In this document: in pieces, positions 11,904 through 22,700 of the stretch
Layout: each line of letters opens with the position of its first letter
Position numbering within the stretch: the first letter of the stretch is position 1
Assembly (NCBI GenBank): GCA_963920575.1
Contig: OY986969.1
Location: forward strand, 14,462,615 to 14,526,614
From: Narthecium ossifragum
Taxonomy: Eukaryota > Streptophyta > Magnoliopsida > Dioscoreales > Nartheciaceae
Direction: 5' to 3'
DNA: 64,000 nucleotides
Notes under the pieces: generated by a model
Databases searched by the model: none
What the model was told of the DNA's origin: nothing
The model's input: the letters and a program-made list of their open reading frames with translations, nothing else
Position numbers and translations under genes: made by a program

Positions 11904-11913
11904 TTATTTAAAG
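11904..11913 (-). promoter_or_regulatory. Possible TATA box for antisense gene of A
   Basis: CTTTAAATAA on the minus strand lies ~120 bases upstream of the antisense ATG at 11782. Element B has a TATTTAAAT-type motif at nearly the same distance from its own antisense ATG. The shared placement is the main support. Confidence 0.4.
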
Positions 11914-12364
11914 ATTGACACGGGGATCAATACCTAATGATGGCCTTAAATATGGTAAATCGACATAAATGGTTATGATTGGCCAAAGAGATTAAGTGCG
12001 CCTACACAATGTATCGTCATGATTGCTAACTAATGGTTGTGATTGGCTAAGGAGGTGTTAGTGTGCCTGTAACGGTTCGATTATCGCATCATAGCCGTTG
12101 TAATTAATGATCCACGATTCACATGATCATTGACATAACCTAAAGCAACGCTAAGTAAGCAAATGACGTCAGATTTGGTCCTTTCAAGCAGACGAAAAGG
12201 TCATGATGGATGATGTCCAAAAGGCCAAATCACATCACCAAGTACAAAAAGAGGTCCAAGTGTCTAATAATTCACATCATGGATATGATTTTTGTCAACA
12301 TGTGAAAGATTCCATGTGATTTCCTCGAAAACAAATTATTTCGAGAAACTCACATTGGGGTGAA

Positions 12365-12437
12365 TGTATATCATAAAAATTGTTTCTTTCGTATACATGT
12401 AAATCGCATGCATCGGTTACAAATGGCTTCAACGCAC
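12365..12437 (+). repeat. 3' LTR stub of element A
   Basis: TGTATATCATAAAAATTG and the sequence after it match the start of the 5' LTR from 1346. A G-rich ATTGGGGTGAA tract, a plausible polypurine tract, lies just before it or overlaps its first bases. The match stops at about 12437, where the inverted-repeat arm begins. The ~580 bases before it (11783-12364) hold the presumed antisense promoter and no other gene. Confidence 0.6.
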
Positions 12438-12643
12438 AAAAGATTTGTGTTGCAATTTCTAAGACCATGGTTGACATATGAGAAAATTTTTGTTACTCCG
12501 TGATGGTTCTCATTAAGAACTTTATTCAGTCCTATTTATATTTGGTAAACTTTTGAATGGTGACATGAATGATTATATAATATCACTTTTTGTGGATCCA
12601 ATTGCTACCTGAAAATAAGTATGCAGCTTCTACTTATAAAGTT

Positions 12644-12790
12644 GGCCAAAATACATTTTAATACCCTGTAGTTTCAGGTATTATCATTCTACTACCCTAA
12701 TCTTTAAAAATCACAGTTTAATACCCTGTGGTTTCAAAACTTCTCAATTTAGTCCAAGCCAGCAAACGCCGTTAGCTGAGTTATGGCAAA
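12644..12790 (+). repeat. Left terminal inverted repeat of the Mutator-like element
   Basis: This pairs with the right end split across 13905-14000 and 28573-28619. Within the repeat the phrase TAATACCCTGTAGTTTCA occurs twice (about 12659 and 12719, the second with TGG in place of TAG), so the terminal repeat has an internal duplication. The pairing stays recognisable up to the CAAACGCCGTTAGC region near 12765 and then fades. Confidence 0.85.
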
Positions 12791-12859
12791 CCGGTCACTG
12801 TGCTCAATTTTAAAGGGTTTTCATCAATTTTGACTATTTTGACCGGTTTTGCTGACGTG

Positions 12860-13318
12860 GGGAGAGAGAGAGACGTGAGGGAGACAGAGAGCACCATCCT
12901 CTACATCCTCCTTCTCTCCCTCGCCGCCATCCTCCTCCACCACACCCCCTCCTCCTTCTCCTGCTCCACCGCCACCACCTCCTCTTCCTTCTCCTCTAGG
13001 ACCCACTTCTCCGGCGACCTCCGCGACGCCGAGTTCTCCTGGAACTCCCTCCCCTTCCCGGCCTCCCGCCCCCCACCCACCACCCTCAGGATCGTCGTCT
13101 TTTCCCGCAAGTGGCCGGTCGCGACCAACCCCGGTGGCATGGAGCGCCACGCCATCACCCTCTACTTTGCCCTCTCTTGCCGCAACCACGAGGTCCATGT
13201 CTTCACCTCCTCCCCTTCTTCCCCCAACACCGGCTCCGCCCACGCCGTGATGGAGCCGGAGCAACATTCCCCCATCCTCCACTTCCTCGAGGACGACCAC
13301 TGGCGCCCCGAGCATGCC
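12860..13318 (+). pseudogene. Captured N-terminal fragment of a GT4-type glycosyltransferase
   Basis: The frame reads a hydrophobic stretch (ILYILLLSLAAILL, a membrane anchor), a Ser-rich stem, then LRIVVFSRKWPV, NPGGMERHA and HEVHVFTSSP. This is the start of a GT-B fold glycosyltransferase of family GT4, with the GGMERH-type glycine motif that begins the N-terminal Rossmann domain. It continues to HFLEDDHWRPEHAW and stops there, so the nucleotide-sugar-binding C-terminal domain is absent. It joins the next fragment near 13318 in a different frame. The stretch has no good ATG at its expected start. GC content is far above the surrounding DNA, as usual for Pack-MULE captures in GC-rich plant genes. 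It is not a working enzyme. Confidence 0.85.
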
Positions 13319-13838
13319 TGGCCATAGATATGAGGCAGTGGGAGCAGAACCTGAGGGCGGTGGTGAAACAGCCGGAGTTCTCGTACATCGACGACCCCGC
13401 CAACCCCTCCTACGCCCTCATCGTCTAGCTCCGGGAGGTCCTCATCGACAAATCCCTCGCCGACGGCCCCGACACCCAGCCGGCCTCGCCATCTTCAAGC
13501 GTATCCCGCCCTTCCTAGACGACCTCAAGCTTCTCCTCGAGCACGATGTCGTGAAAGCCCGGGAGATGTTCGAGGGCAGCGACTTCATCGTCGGCAACCG
13601 CATCAAGAAGTGCCACACCTACCCGGTGTATAGATTCGTCAGGGAGGAGGTGGGGGCGGAGATGCTCACTGGCGAGAAGAAGGCGAGCCCAGGGGAGTAC
13701 ATCGAGAAGGCGCACGAGGACGTGGGGGAGGGGAGATTCAGGGAGGTGGTGTTGTCATGCCTGAAGGACTGGTGGGGCTCCGCCGGGCCGCCGCAGCCGG
13801 AGGTGTCGTCGCCGCTGGACCGAAACCCCGAGCACTAG
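13319..13838 (+). pseudogene. Captured C-terminal fragment of phenylalanine ammonia-lyase
   Basis: The translation contains FSYIDDPANPSYAL, LREVLIDKSL, NRIKKC, YPVYRFVREE and LTGEKKASPGE, then CLKDWWG. These align in order with the C-terminal end of PAL (family words [60 protein letters not shown]). PAL converts phenylalanine to cinnamate; the catalytic MIO triad is in the N-terminal half and is not present. A TAG at 13426-13428 and a frame shift near 13490 break it. It lies in the same orientation as the glycosyltransferase piece, so the element holds an artificial fusion of two unrelated enzyme genes. Confidence 0.85.
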
Positions 13839-13904
13839 GGCTGGTTCGAGAAGCCGCGGGAAACGGGTGAAACCGGTCACGTGCCACACACGTGATTGGT
13901 TTTC

Positions 13905-14000
13905 CGTGAGTAAGGCTAACGCCGTTTGAGGGTGAGGACTAGATTGCCAGGTTATGAAACCACAGGGTACTAAAATGTCATTTTTAAAGCTGAGGGCAGT
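13905..14000 (-). repeat. Right terminal inverted repeat of the Mutator-like element (inner part)
   Basis: Read in reverse complement, GCTAACGCCGTTTGAGG, TGAAACCACAGGGTACT and TTTTTAAAGCTGAGGGCAGT mirror the left repeat. The repeat is interrupted after GCAGT at 14000 by element B and resumes at 28573-28619. Confidence 0.85.
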
Positions 14001-14079
14001 TGTTAGCCAAAATAATGGCTAACTCATTAATGACGGACACGTAAGCAATAAGCAATTACTAAATGGACGATAACTATAT

Positions 14080-14227
14080 AATCTTATCGACCAGATGAAA
14101 CCTATCGATCAAATGAACGATAGAATCTATCGACCAAATGGACGATAAAATATCGACCAAATGAAATGATGGAATCTATCGACCAAATGGACGATAGAAT
14201 TTTAACCAAATGGACGATATCGTCCAT
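14080..14227. repeat. ATCGACCAAATGGACGATA tandem array in the LTR of B
   Basis: Five or six imperfect units built on TATCGACCAAATGGACGATA lie in the U3 part of the LTR and recur at 27427-27547 with one unit fewer. The array ends in a perfect 18-bp palindrome, ATGGACGATATCGTCCAT, at 14210-14227. Confidence 0.9.
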
Positions 14228-14542
14228 ATGGCACCATCATTTAAAGGACTATGGACGATAATCGCCCAAAAGTCACAATTGGACATGTTACTCAATTTTA
14301 TCGTCCAAAAGCAATTAACACGTGTGCCAAATATGGTTAAAAAACACATGCAGGTATGACGTGGACAAGAAACGATAAGTAAGCCAGCGTAATCATGACG
14401 CATGCAATGAACGAGAATCGACCACGTGTATTCTCCAAACCAGACACGGACGTGGGAGAAGTTGTTACGGAGCAGTTCGCACACGATCTCCTCCTTCCAC
14501 GCCATCAACCCTCAAGGCGGGAGCAGTTATTCAGTTCCTTAG

Positions 14543-14550
14543 TATAAATA
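14543..14550 (+). promoter_or_regulatory. TATA box of element B LTR
   Basis: TATAAATA is followed ~30 bases later by the pyrimidine-rich CTTCTCTTCTCCACTG, a likely start region. The same box is at 27864-27871 in the 3' LTR. Confidence 0.75.
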
Positions 14551-15246
14551 GCTTCTCTTCTCCACTGTAAACCCCCCCGACAATCTGTAACCTGCTTAAG
14601 CATGGCTTTCGTTTCTTTTGTACCTGTAAGTTGATTAATAAAGCTTCCAGTTTGATTAATGGCGTCTTTTACTGCTTTCTTAGTGTAATTTCGATAATGT
14701 AGTCTTTTAATCATTTTCTTCCTTTCATTTCTGTTCTAGTTTAATGGATTTCTTTTCGTTTTCGCTTTCTGTCCGTTTCTGTTTTATAGTTTAATTAAGT
14801 TAAATTAGTTTACTGTTTATTGTTTCTTTTCTTTATGATCGTAGGAGTATTTTAAAATTAATTTAGGTTTTATCAGTCTTCTTTTACGCTTTCTGTTATT
14901 TAAGCTTTCTTTACTGTTTTCCATTAGAATAAGTTACTGCTTTCTTAGATTAAGTTAATTGATAGGTTTAATTGCATTTTCTGAATTTAGTAATTTAGGT
15001 TGATCTTTATGCTTTATTTAATTCCGTAATCTTAGACAATTTAAAGCTTTTCTTAGGTTAATTCAAGTTAATCTTGATAATTAAATTATTGAATTAGGTC
15101 TAATCTAGATTTCCATATTACTTGACATCTCTGGTTCGTTAATTCGAAAGAGCAGAACTCAACTACAATCATCTGATATTTAAGTGTGGAATAGGATCTT
15201 GACTTTGACTATTTGACCGGTCAACGGTTAGATTTCCTCTCTAACA

Positions 15247-15272
15247 TTTTTTGGCACGCCCGGTGGGACCTG
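15247..15272 (+). other. Primer-binding-site region of element B
   Basis: TTTTTTGGCACGCCCGGTGG follows the LTR end directly. TGGCACGCCCGGTGGGA could pair with a tRNA 3' end, but I did not identify the tRNA. A diverged copy follows the LTR of element A. Confidence 0.7.
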
Positions 15273-15284
15273 TGTCAAGTCTTT

Positions 15285-18200
15285 ATGGAAGTCGGTCAAG
15301 TTGGACCAGACGAAATGGTCATCACTAGGACTTGTTTGGACACCAATAGTGGTAGTGGAAACGCCGATCACGGCGATGGTCAACAAAGTCCAATTGTGGT
15401 CGAGGAAGAGCCTGTTCTTTTTCCACCTCTCGACCAATCACATATTCCTCCACCTGTTCCCCCACCACACAAAGAATATCGACATAGGGTGCTTTATCGC
15501 TCTGTAGAGCGAGGGAACTCATCGGCCAGAGTTGGCCTAGACCCAGGAAACATAACGTCAAATACAGCCCAAAATATGGTCGATGAAGCTTTACATGCTA
15601 AGAATCAGCAGATGGCTAGCCATATTGCCACTGCTCTAAGGCCTTTTATCGATACTATGCAGACTTTTATAAACGCAACTTTGTCCCAAGCAAACCCTGG
15701 ATCAAATGTTGCTAGGCCTGCCATGTCAGCAATCCCTATCGGCCAAACCACCACCCAAAATAATCGACCATTTCCGTCCAACACAGTCATGGGATCTGGT
15801 GGTAATAACGGTTTTGCTATTTTACAAAATCCAATGCATAGCCAAAATCGTATCGGCCAAAATAGCCAAGTTGGCCAAACTAGTACAACCCATTATCGGC
15901 CATCGATGAACAATGATAATAATCCAAAACCAAACTTAGTCGGTCAAACGTCTGGGTTGTTTTCATCGCCAACGCAAATACATCATAATAATGAGGTGTT
16001 AACTCCCGGAGGAATACCAAATAATGGTGTCCCTCCTCTTCAAGGGATGCAAGGTGGTGTTGTGCCTCCGGCACAGGGAGCACCAAATAATGGAGTTCCT
16101 TTAGGTCAGGGTATACCAGTAGGTGGAATGCCTTTGGTTATGGGCGAAAACATTTTTCAAAACATTCCTCAGAACATTCCTCCTAATAGCCAGAACCTTG
16201 TTTACCCAAACAATGGCCAAAACCTTGTGTACCCAAATAATGGCCAAAATATTGTGTTCCCAAACAATGGCCAAAATGTTGCTTTCCAAAACAATGGCCA
16301 AAATATCGGCCAAAATAATAACTTGGATGTTTAAGGCCAAGAGTTTCCACGGAATAACTATGGGCAACTAGGTGGCCAAGCTAATCGGCCAGCAAGGAAT
16401 AACTATTATAACCAAAGAATGGCTGATGGTCAACGCATGGGCGATATCCCTTATCAGAATAATTATCGGCCATATGAGGCACCTATGTATTATGCTCGAC
16501 CACCAAACGAGCAGTATGACCAAGTGTACAACAACCCTCTTTACAATCAGGCCGATGCTTTACGTGAACAAGTTGCGGAGATTTTACAAGAGCAAATAGG
16601 TTTAGGACGACCAGCTACTCGTCCAACTTATAGGAAACCTTATCCTGATTGGGTTGACCAAATGTACCCGTTTCCTAGGAACTATAGAGTTCCGGAGTTT
16701 ACCATGTTCTCTGGGGTAGATGAGATATCAACCATTGAGCACATAGGGAAATTCTCCATGCAATGCGGAGACGTGAATGATTTTGTCAAACTTAGACTAT
16801 TCCCTAACTCTTTATCCGGGGTAGCTTATTCCTGGTTCATTAAACTATCGCCCAATTCTATTCAAAATTGACAGCAAATAGAACATGCATTCCATTCTCA
16901 ATTTTATAAGTCAGAACCGGAAATAACAATGGCCGATTTGGCTCAACTTAGACAACGGCCAGATGAGAAGGCTGACTCATTTTTACAAAGATTTAAAAGA
17001 GCGAGAAGTAAGTGCTTTATTCCCTTGCCTGAAAGGGAATTTGTAAAAATCGCTCAAAGTGGATTAGCCTTTGAACTTAAAAAGAAGTTCCAAGATAGGG
17101 ATTTTATCGACCTATTTCAACTGCAGACTAGCGCTATACGTTATGAACAGTTGTTAAGAGAAGAAGATCAGATGAAATCATCTTCCAAGGGAACTTACTA
17201 TAGAGATACTAACTATGAAATAAACCAAGTTAGTAACGTCGATGAAGAAAACTACAATATGAACGATGTTTGTTTGGCCGAGCTTCTTAAGGGAAAATTT
17301 TATATATGTAAAGCACTTGCCAAACTTGAGCGAGAACTTAAGGGTAAAGAAGTACTGAGAGACGGTAAATGTCCAATGCGAAAGTTTTCTTTTGATATTT
17401 CAAAGGCTGATCAAATCTTTGATCAATTACTGAAAGATAAACAAGTCAAATTGAAATATGGACATGCTATGCCAAGCCTTGATGAGATCAAGGACAAAAG
17501 ATATTGCAAGTGGCATAATGCTTGGTCACATCACACTAATCAATGTTTGACTTTCCGTAATGTTTTGCAGGATGCGATTGATTCCGGAAGGATTGGTTTC
17601 CCAGCCAAGCACATGGGAGTTGATGCAAATCCGTTCCCCAAGGCTGCTCCAGTGGGAATGGTGTTGACGGATGTGGCAAATTTCAAATTGCCAAAGTTCA
17701 AGATCGTCATCGACGAGACTGAGGACGACAGTCGTCCAGATGTCTTCGCAAGACTTGGTCAAGACAAAGGGAAGGAACCTGCCATTCCACATGTCTGCCC
17801 AAGATGTCATTGGGATCTCAGTCGCCCGATGACACCGTTCTCAGGAACCAAGTTTCCTCATTCACAGTCTAGGCAGTGGAACAGAGTTAAGCCTCATGTG
17901 TACCCAAAAAACTTTATGCCTCAGCCTTACAAGCCAGAGCGATGGTACAACTACAACTGTTATACTCGTCGATCCATTCCTGTGGAGGAGATGACGAGGA
18001 CTCAGTACCGCCACCACCAGAAGAAGTATGGCTAGATGATGAAGGCCAAGCAAGCCCAGGAAACTAACCCAAGTCAGAATGAGGAGGTTGAAGAGATTGA
18101 AGAAGATGTTGTTGTCTCTAATGCAACAGAGTCATCAAAGAGCAAGTTTCATCGTCCAAACAAGGATGATGATGATGAGACTGGAGCAAAACAAGTGATT

Positions 18201-19739
18201 AGATTCGGAACACTCCCGTCAGTCATCGTGAATAACTATATCTTGTCAAGCCGCCTTAGACAACAATGTCCAACTGAAAGCGACTCAGACATATCCGATA
18301 TGGCCGATGATGGATCATCAGCCACACTGGTCGAGGAAGATGAAGACACATCGGCTACCTTGGTCGATGAAATGGAAAATTCACCCTCAGTGAACTTAGT
18401 GCTCGACCAGGACGATGCATACGTCGAGATCGAGGAAAAAATCGACGTCACTGAAGAGGCTTGGAGGAGGAATATATCTACAGAATAACTGTTGAGACAG
18501 TTGTATAAAGAAGGAAATTCAGCAGTTGGACCAGGTGGCCAGCCAAGTGGCCGATATGATTACCTGCGGGTATATGGGGACGTGAAGGTGAAGCGTCTCG
18601 TTAAGAAGACAGAGGTTGTCGCTCAGATTGTTCCGTCGACATCGACCACAATTGTTCCAACTGGCTGGGGTCATGAAGAACAAGAACCCATGGTCGAGGA
18701 TGTTGAATGGGTAGAAATAGAAGTACCCATCAAAGTTAATGAGGAGGCAGCGAAAAGAAACATCTCCCAAAAGAAGCTGTTGATGGATCTCTACAAGGCA
18801 GGCAATCCAGCTATTAGTACTCAGGGCCAACCAAGTGGAAAGTTTGATTACTTGGTTTGCTATGGCGACCCCATTGTGAAGAAGTGGGTTCCCAAGTCCG
18901 ATGTTGCTAAGTACAGTCCACCAGCCAATGAAGTACCAATCATCCCAACTGGTTGGGACATGGAAGAAACAGAGGCACAGCAGAAACAACACCAAGAAGT
19001 CGTCCAGGTTGCAGCTAAGGCAAAGGGGAAAGCAGTCAGCCATCAACCTCAGTCATCGGCCAGTTCCCATAAAAAAGATCCCAAAGATCAGAACAATGCC
19101 GTGTTTGAACGACCCCCAGTAGCAATGACACGCCACTTACGGCCTTTACATATCAAGGCCGAGATCAATGGTGTTCCAGTAAGTAGAGTCTTGATCGATA
19201 CCGGAGCTGCAGTAAACGTCATCCCCGCAAAGATGATGAAGAAGTTACACAAGACCGATAGTGATCTTATCCCCACGGATATCACACTAACAAGATTCAG
19301 TGGAGTTCCAGCCCCAGCAAAGGGAATTCTTCCTTTGGACATCAAGGTTGGAAGCGTCACAAGAACGACAGCGTTCTTTGTCATGAACTCATCGACCAGT
19401 TATAATGTACTGCTTGGTCGAGACTGGATTCATGCCAGTCAATGCGTTCCTTCGTCTCTTCACCACTGTTTGTTCTTATGGAACGACAAGGGGAACGTAG
19501 AATCAGTTATGGCCGATAACATGCCATACAGTATGGACACGCATGCCTTGGAAGCATCGTTCTATGATTGCAATTATGGCCCTTTACAATTCCTCCAGTT
19601 TGAAGACACACTCAAGGTAGTCTCTGAGAATGGAGTCATGCTAAGGGAGCGTGTAGCGGAGCTGTTCGATCCGGCAAGACCAACCTCAATGGTCTTTGCA
19701 CCTAAAGCTGGCCGATCACCGGCCACAAGTCAGAAATGA
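15285..19739 (+). pseudogene. Gag-protease of element B, interrupted by stops
   Basis: One frame runs from ATG 15285 to TGA 19737-19739, with stops at 16332, 16869, 18033 and 18486. In order there is a Pro/Gln/Asn-rich N-terminal part, an ~11-residue repeat (NNGQN type, 16195-16320), a capsid-like region (YPDWVDQMYPFPR, then RQRPDEKADSFLQRFKRARS), a zinc-finger-like CKWHNAWSHHTNQC near 17504-17545, and an ~85-residue domain present twice in tandem (18423-18668 and 18711-18960). An aspartic protease follows, with LIDTGAAVNVIP at 19191-19226 and VLLGRDWIH. The stops at 16869 and 18033 match Trp and Gln positions in relatives. The start follows the primer site by few bases, as expected for a genomic RNA. 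The product would form the particle and cut the polyprotein; this copy cannot make it intact. Confidence 0.9.
18423..18960 (+). repeat. Tandem domain duplication within gag-pro of B
   Basis: Two units of ~80-85 residues lie between gag and protease. Both go from VEIE through NIS, LLxxLYKxGN, GQPSG, DYL and YGD to PTGW. The units clearly differ, so the duplication is older than this insertion. I do not recognise the domain. Confidence 0.85.
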
Positions 19740-22700
19740 TGAGTTCAGACTCTGAAAGAAATCAGGCCGCTGTAACGGCCTTAAAAGCCAAGCTAATGGC
19801 TTATCAAGTGAAAGCTTTCGCTGCACAAGAAGAGAATGACCTAGATTGTCTAAAAGAGATACCCCAAGAAGAAGAGGAAGAAGTCCCCTATGGCAAACGT
19901 GGAAATATGCAAGCTCAAGACCCGTTGGAAGAAATCAATCTTGGTGATGGCACAGTGCATCGTCCAACCTTCATCAGTAAACTTATCGACCAAGAGGTAA
20001 GGAACAAACTCATTGCTATATTACGTTCATATAAAGATTGCTTTGCATGAGATTATAAAGAGATGCCTGGTTTAGATAGGAATATTGTAGAGCATGAGCT
20101 TCCTACTCGGCCAAATTTTAAACCATATAAGCAAGCGCGTAGACGCTTTGCTCCAAACATAATCCCAGAAGTAAAAAAAGAAATTGAACGATTGTTAAAC
20201 GCTAACTTTATTAGAACGGCCAGATATGTAGAATGGCTTTCTAATATAGTGCCAGTTAAGAAGAAAAATGGCAAACTTAGAGTTTGTATAGACTTTAGAA
20301 ATTTAAACTTGGCTACACCCAAGGATGAGTATCCTATGCCATCGGTCGATAATTTAGTTGATTCCACCGCTGGACACGAGATATACTCATTTATGGATGG
20401 GTATTCTGGATATAACCAAATTTATATCGCCGATAATGATGTTCATAAAACGGCATTTAGATGTCCAGGATCACTTGGAAGTTATGAATGGGTTGTTATG
20501 CCTTTTGGTCTGAAAAACACTGGTGCTACTTATCAGCGAGCGATGAATTTTATTTTTCATGATATGATTGGGCATTTTGTTGAAGTTTACGTTGATGACA
20601 TAGTAGTGAAGTCACCAATTATGACCGATCACTTTTCACAATTGATCAAAGCTTTTGAGCGAATGAGAGAATATAATTTAAAGTTAAATCCCTTGAAATG
20701 TGCCTTCGGAGTACAGGCAGGGAATTTTCTTGGTTTTCTCGTCCATCAGCGAGGAATTGAACTTGACCAAAACAAAGCAAAGTCTATAATTGAGGCCAGT
20801 CCTCCAAAGACTAAGAAAGAACTGCAAAAGTTCCTTGGTCAAGTAAATTTTTTGAGACGATTTATCGCTAACTGTGCAGGTAAAACTCAAGAGTTTTCAT
20901 CGCTCTTGCGATTAAAGAGTGAAGACGATTTCGTCTGGGAAGAATGATATCAACAAGCCTTTGAACGTTTGAAGCAATGTTTGTCAACGCCACCAGTTAT
21001 GGCGCCACCAAGGTTGGATCAACCCATGAAGCTTTACATCGCTGCAGCAGACCGATCAATAGGCGGTCTCTTGGCGCAAGAACGGAAAGATGGAGCTGAG
21101 AGAGCAGTATATTATCTAAGTAGACAGTTGTTACCTTATGAGCAAAAGTACTCGGCCATAGAAAAGTTGTGCTTGGCCTTGTATTTTATGTGTACCAAGC
21201 TTAGAGCTTATTTAAAACCTGTAACAGTCTATTTGATATCTAAGTTCAATGTATTGAAATTAATGTTTTCTCGGCCAATTTTGCACCAACGTATTGGTTA
21301 TTGGGTTTTAACATTGGCTGAATTTGACATTCAATTTGTGTCTCAAAAAGCTGTTAAGGGCCAGGCATTGGCTGATTTTTTAGCTGACTATCCTTGTGTA
21401 GATATCCCAAAGGAGTTAGAGCGAGAGATTAACAACGTATCACTCATCCCCTGGACGATGTACTTTGATGGTTCTAAAACTATCAATGGAGCTGGCCTTG
21501 GGATCACAATCCTATCGCCCATTGGACGCAAATATAAATTTGCATATACTTTATGACAATTATGTACTAACAATCAGGCTGAGTATGAAGCTCTAATCAT
21601 CGACCTAGAAATTTTGTAAGACTTAGGAGTGTCCAATGTACAGATCAAAGGTGATTCACTATTAGTGATAAATCATTTACTTGGACATTACAAATGCCAG
21701 AGCGATATCTTAATTCCATTTCATCAAATCGCCCAAACATTGTTAAATCGTTTTAACGATTTTGAACTTTTATTCGTTCCAAGATTACAGAACGATGAGG
21801 CGAATGCCCTCGCCCAAATAGCATCAGGCTATAAAGTGTTAAAACACTTGGGTGGCATGCACGATTTCCGTTCTGGTGTAATACAATCTGCACTAGAGCG
21901 ATATAATCAACCAAACGAGGTAAGTCAAATCGATAGCCAACCGGATTGGCGAACCCCAATCGTCGATTTCTTGAAAGACCCATCGCTTAAAGTTGATAGA
22001 AAAATCCATCTTAAAGCGATACATTATTTTTTACAAAACGACGTTTTATATAAACGTCGACCAGATAGCGTCTTATTGCGCTGTTTACACCCTGATGAGG
22101 CTAAATTGACAATGGCCGAGATACATAATGGTGTTTGTGGAGCACATCAGTCTGGCATCAAAATGCGCTGGCTAATAATGCGCAGTGGCTTTTATTGGCC
22201 ACGCATGGGGGAGGAGTGTGCTATATATGCCAAAGGATGTGAAGCATGCCAAAGACATGGACCATTACAACGAGCTCCAGCAAGTGAATTATCGATCATT
22301 GTTAAACCTTGGCCATTCAGATGTTGGGCGATAGACATTATAGGAAAAATATATCCTCCATCGTCCATGTTGCACAAGTTTGTAATTGTGGCAACATATT
22401 ACTTTACTAAATGGGTAGAAGCGATTCCATTAAAGAATATTTCTGATGACCAAGTGATAAATTTCATTTGGGAAAATATTATATGTAGATTTGGCATTCC
22501 ACAAACAATTGTGTCCGATCAAGGGACAATGTTTATAAGTTCCAAGGTAAAGAATTTTTTGGCTGAATATAAAATTAATATGGCCAATTCTACACCTTAC
22601 TATGCCTAATCTAATGGGCAAGCCGAAGCGTCCAACAAAACCATCAAGTCAATCATAAGAAAGATGATGGACGATAACCCAAGGCAATGGCATGAAGGTT

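Larger units (their letters stand above)
1346..12437 (+). mobile_element. Degraded Tat-type Ty3 LTR retrotransposon 'A'
   Basis: An old plus-strand element is reconstructed from pieces. A 5' LTR ends at about 2016 and is followed by the primer-site sequence also seen in the younger element B. Broken gag follows to 4246 and can be aligned with the gag of B. Protease, RT and integrase are missing. Minus-strand remains of a plant mobile domain gene lie at 9971-11782, the same relative place as in B. A purine-rich ATTGGGGTGAA stretch precedes a 3' LTR stub (12365-12437) that matches the 5' LTR start. The middle is occupied by a Cassandra-like LTR, fragments of a 2.4-kb LTR family and a truncated Athila-type element. 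The 3' LTR is cut off exactly where the inverted-repeat arm begins. The gag-to-antisense-gene layout is strong evidence; exact ends are less certain. Confidence 0.75.
14001..15246 (+). repeat. 5' LTR of element B
   Basis: The LTR is 1246 bp against 1228 bp in the 3' copy; the difference is one extra ~18-bp piece in the tandem repeat near 14088-14110. It contains a TATA box at 14543-14550 (TATAAATA) and AATAAA at 14637-14642. The AT-rich part 14700-15180 has no gene. Confidence 0.95.

Noticed and set aside
12824..13315. Long minus-strand frame rich in Gly and Glu
   Set aside because: It is the shadow of the GC-rich captured glycosyltransferase piece; the plus strand shows clear family motifs.
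14080..14227. CRISPR-like array (regular repeats)
   Set aside because: Units are directly tandem without unique spacers, are in a plant LTR, and recur in the other LTR.
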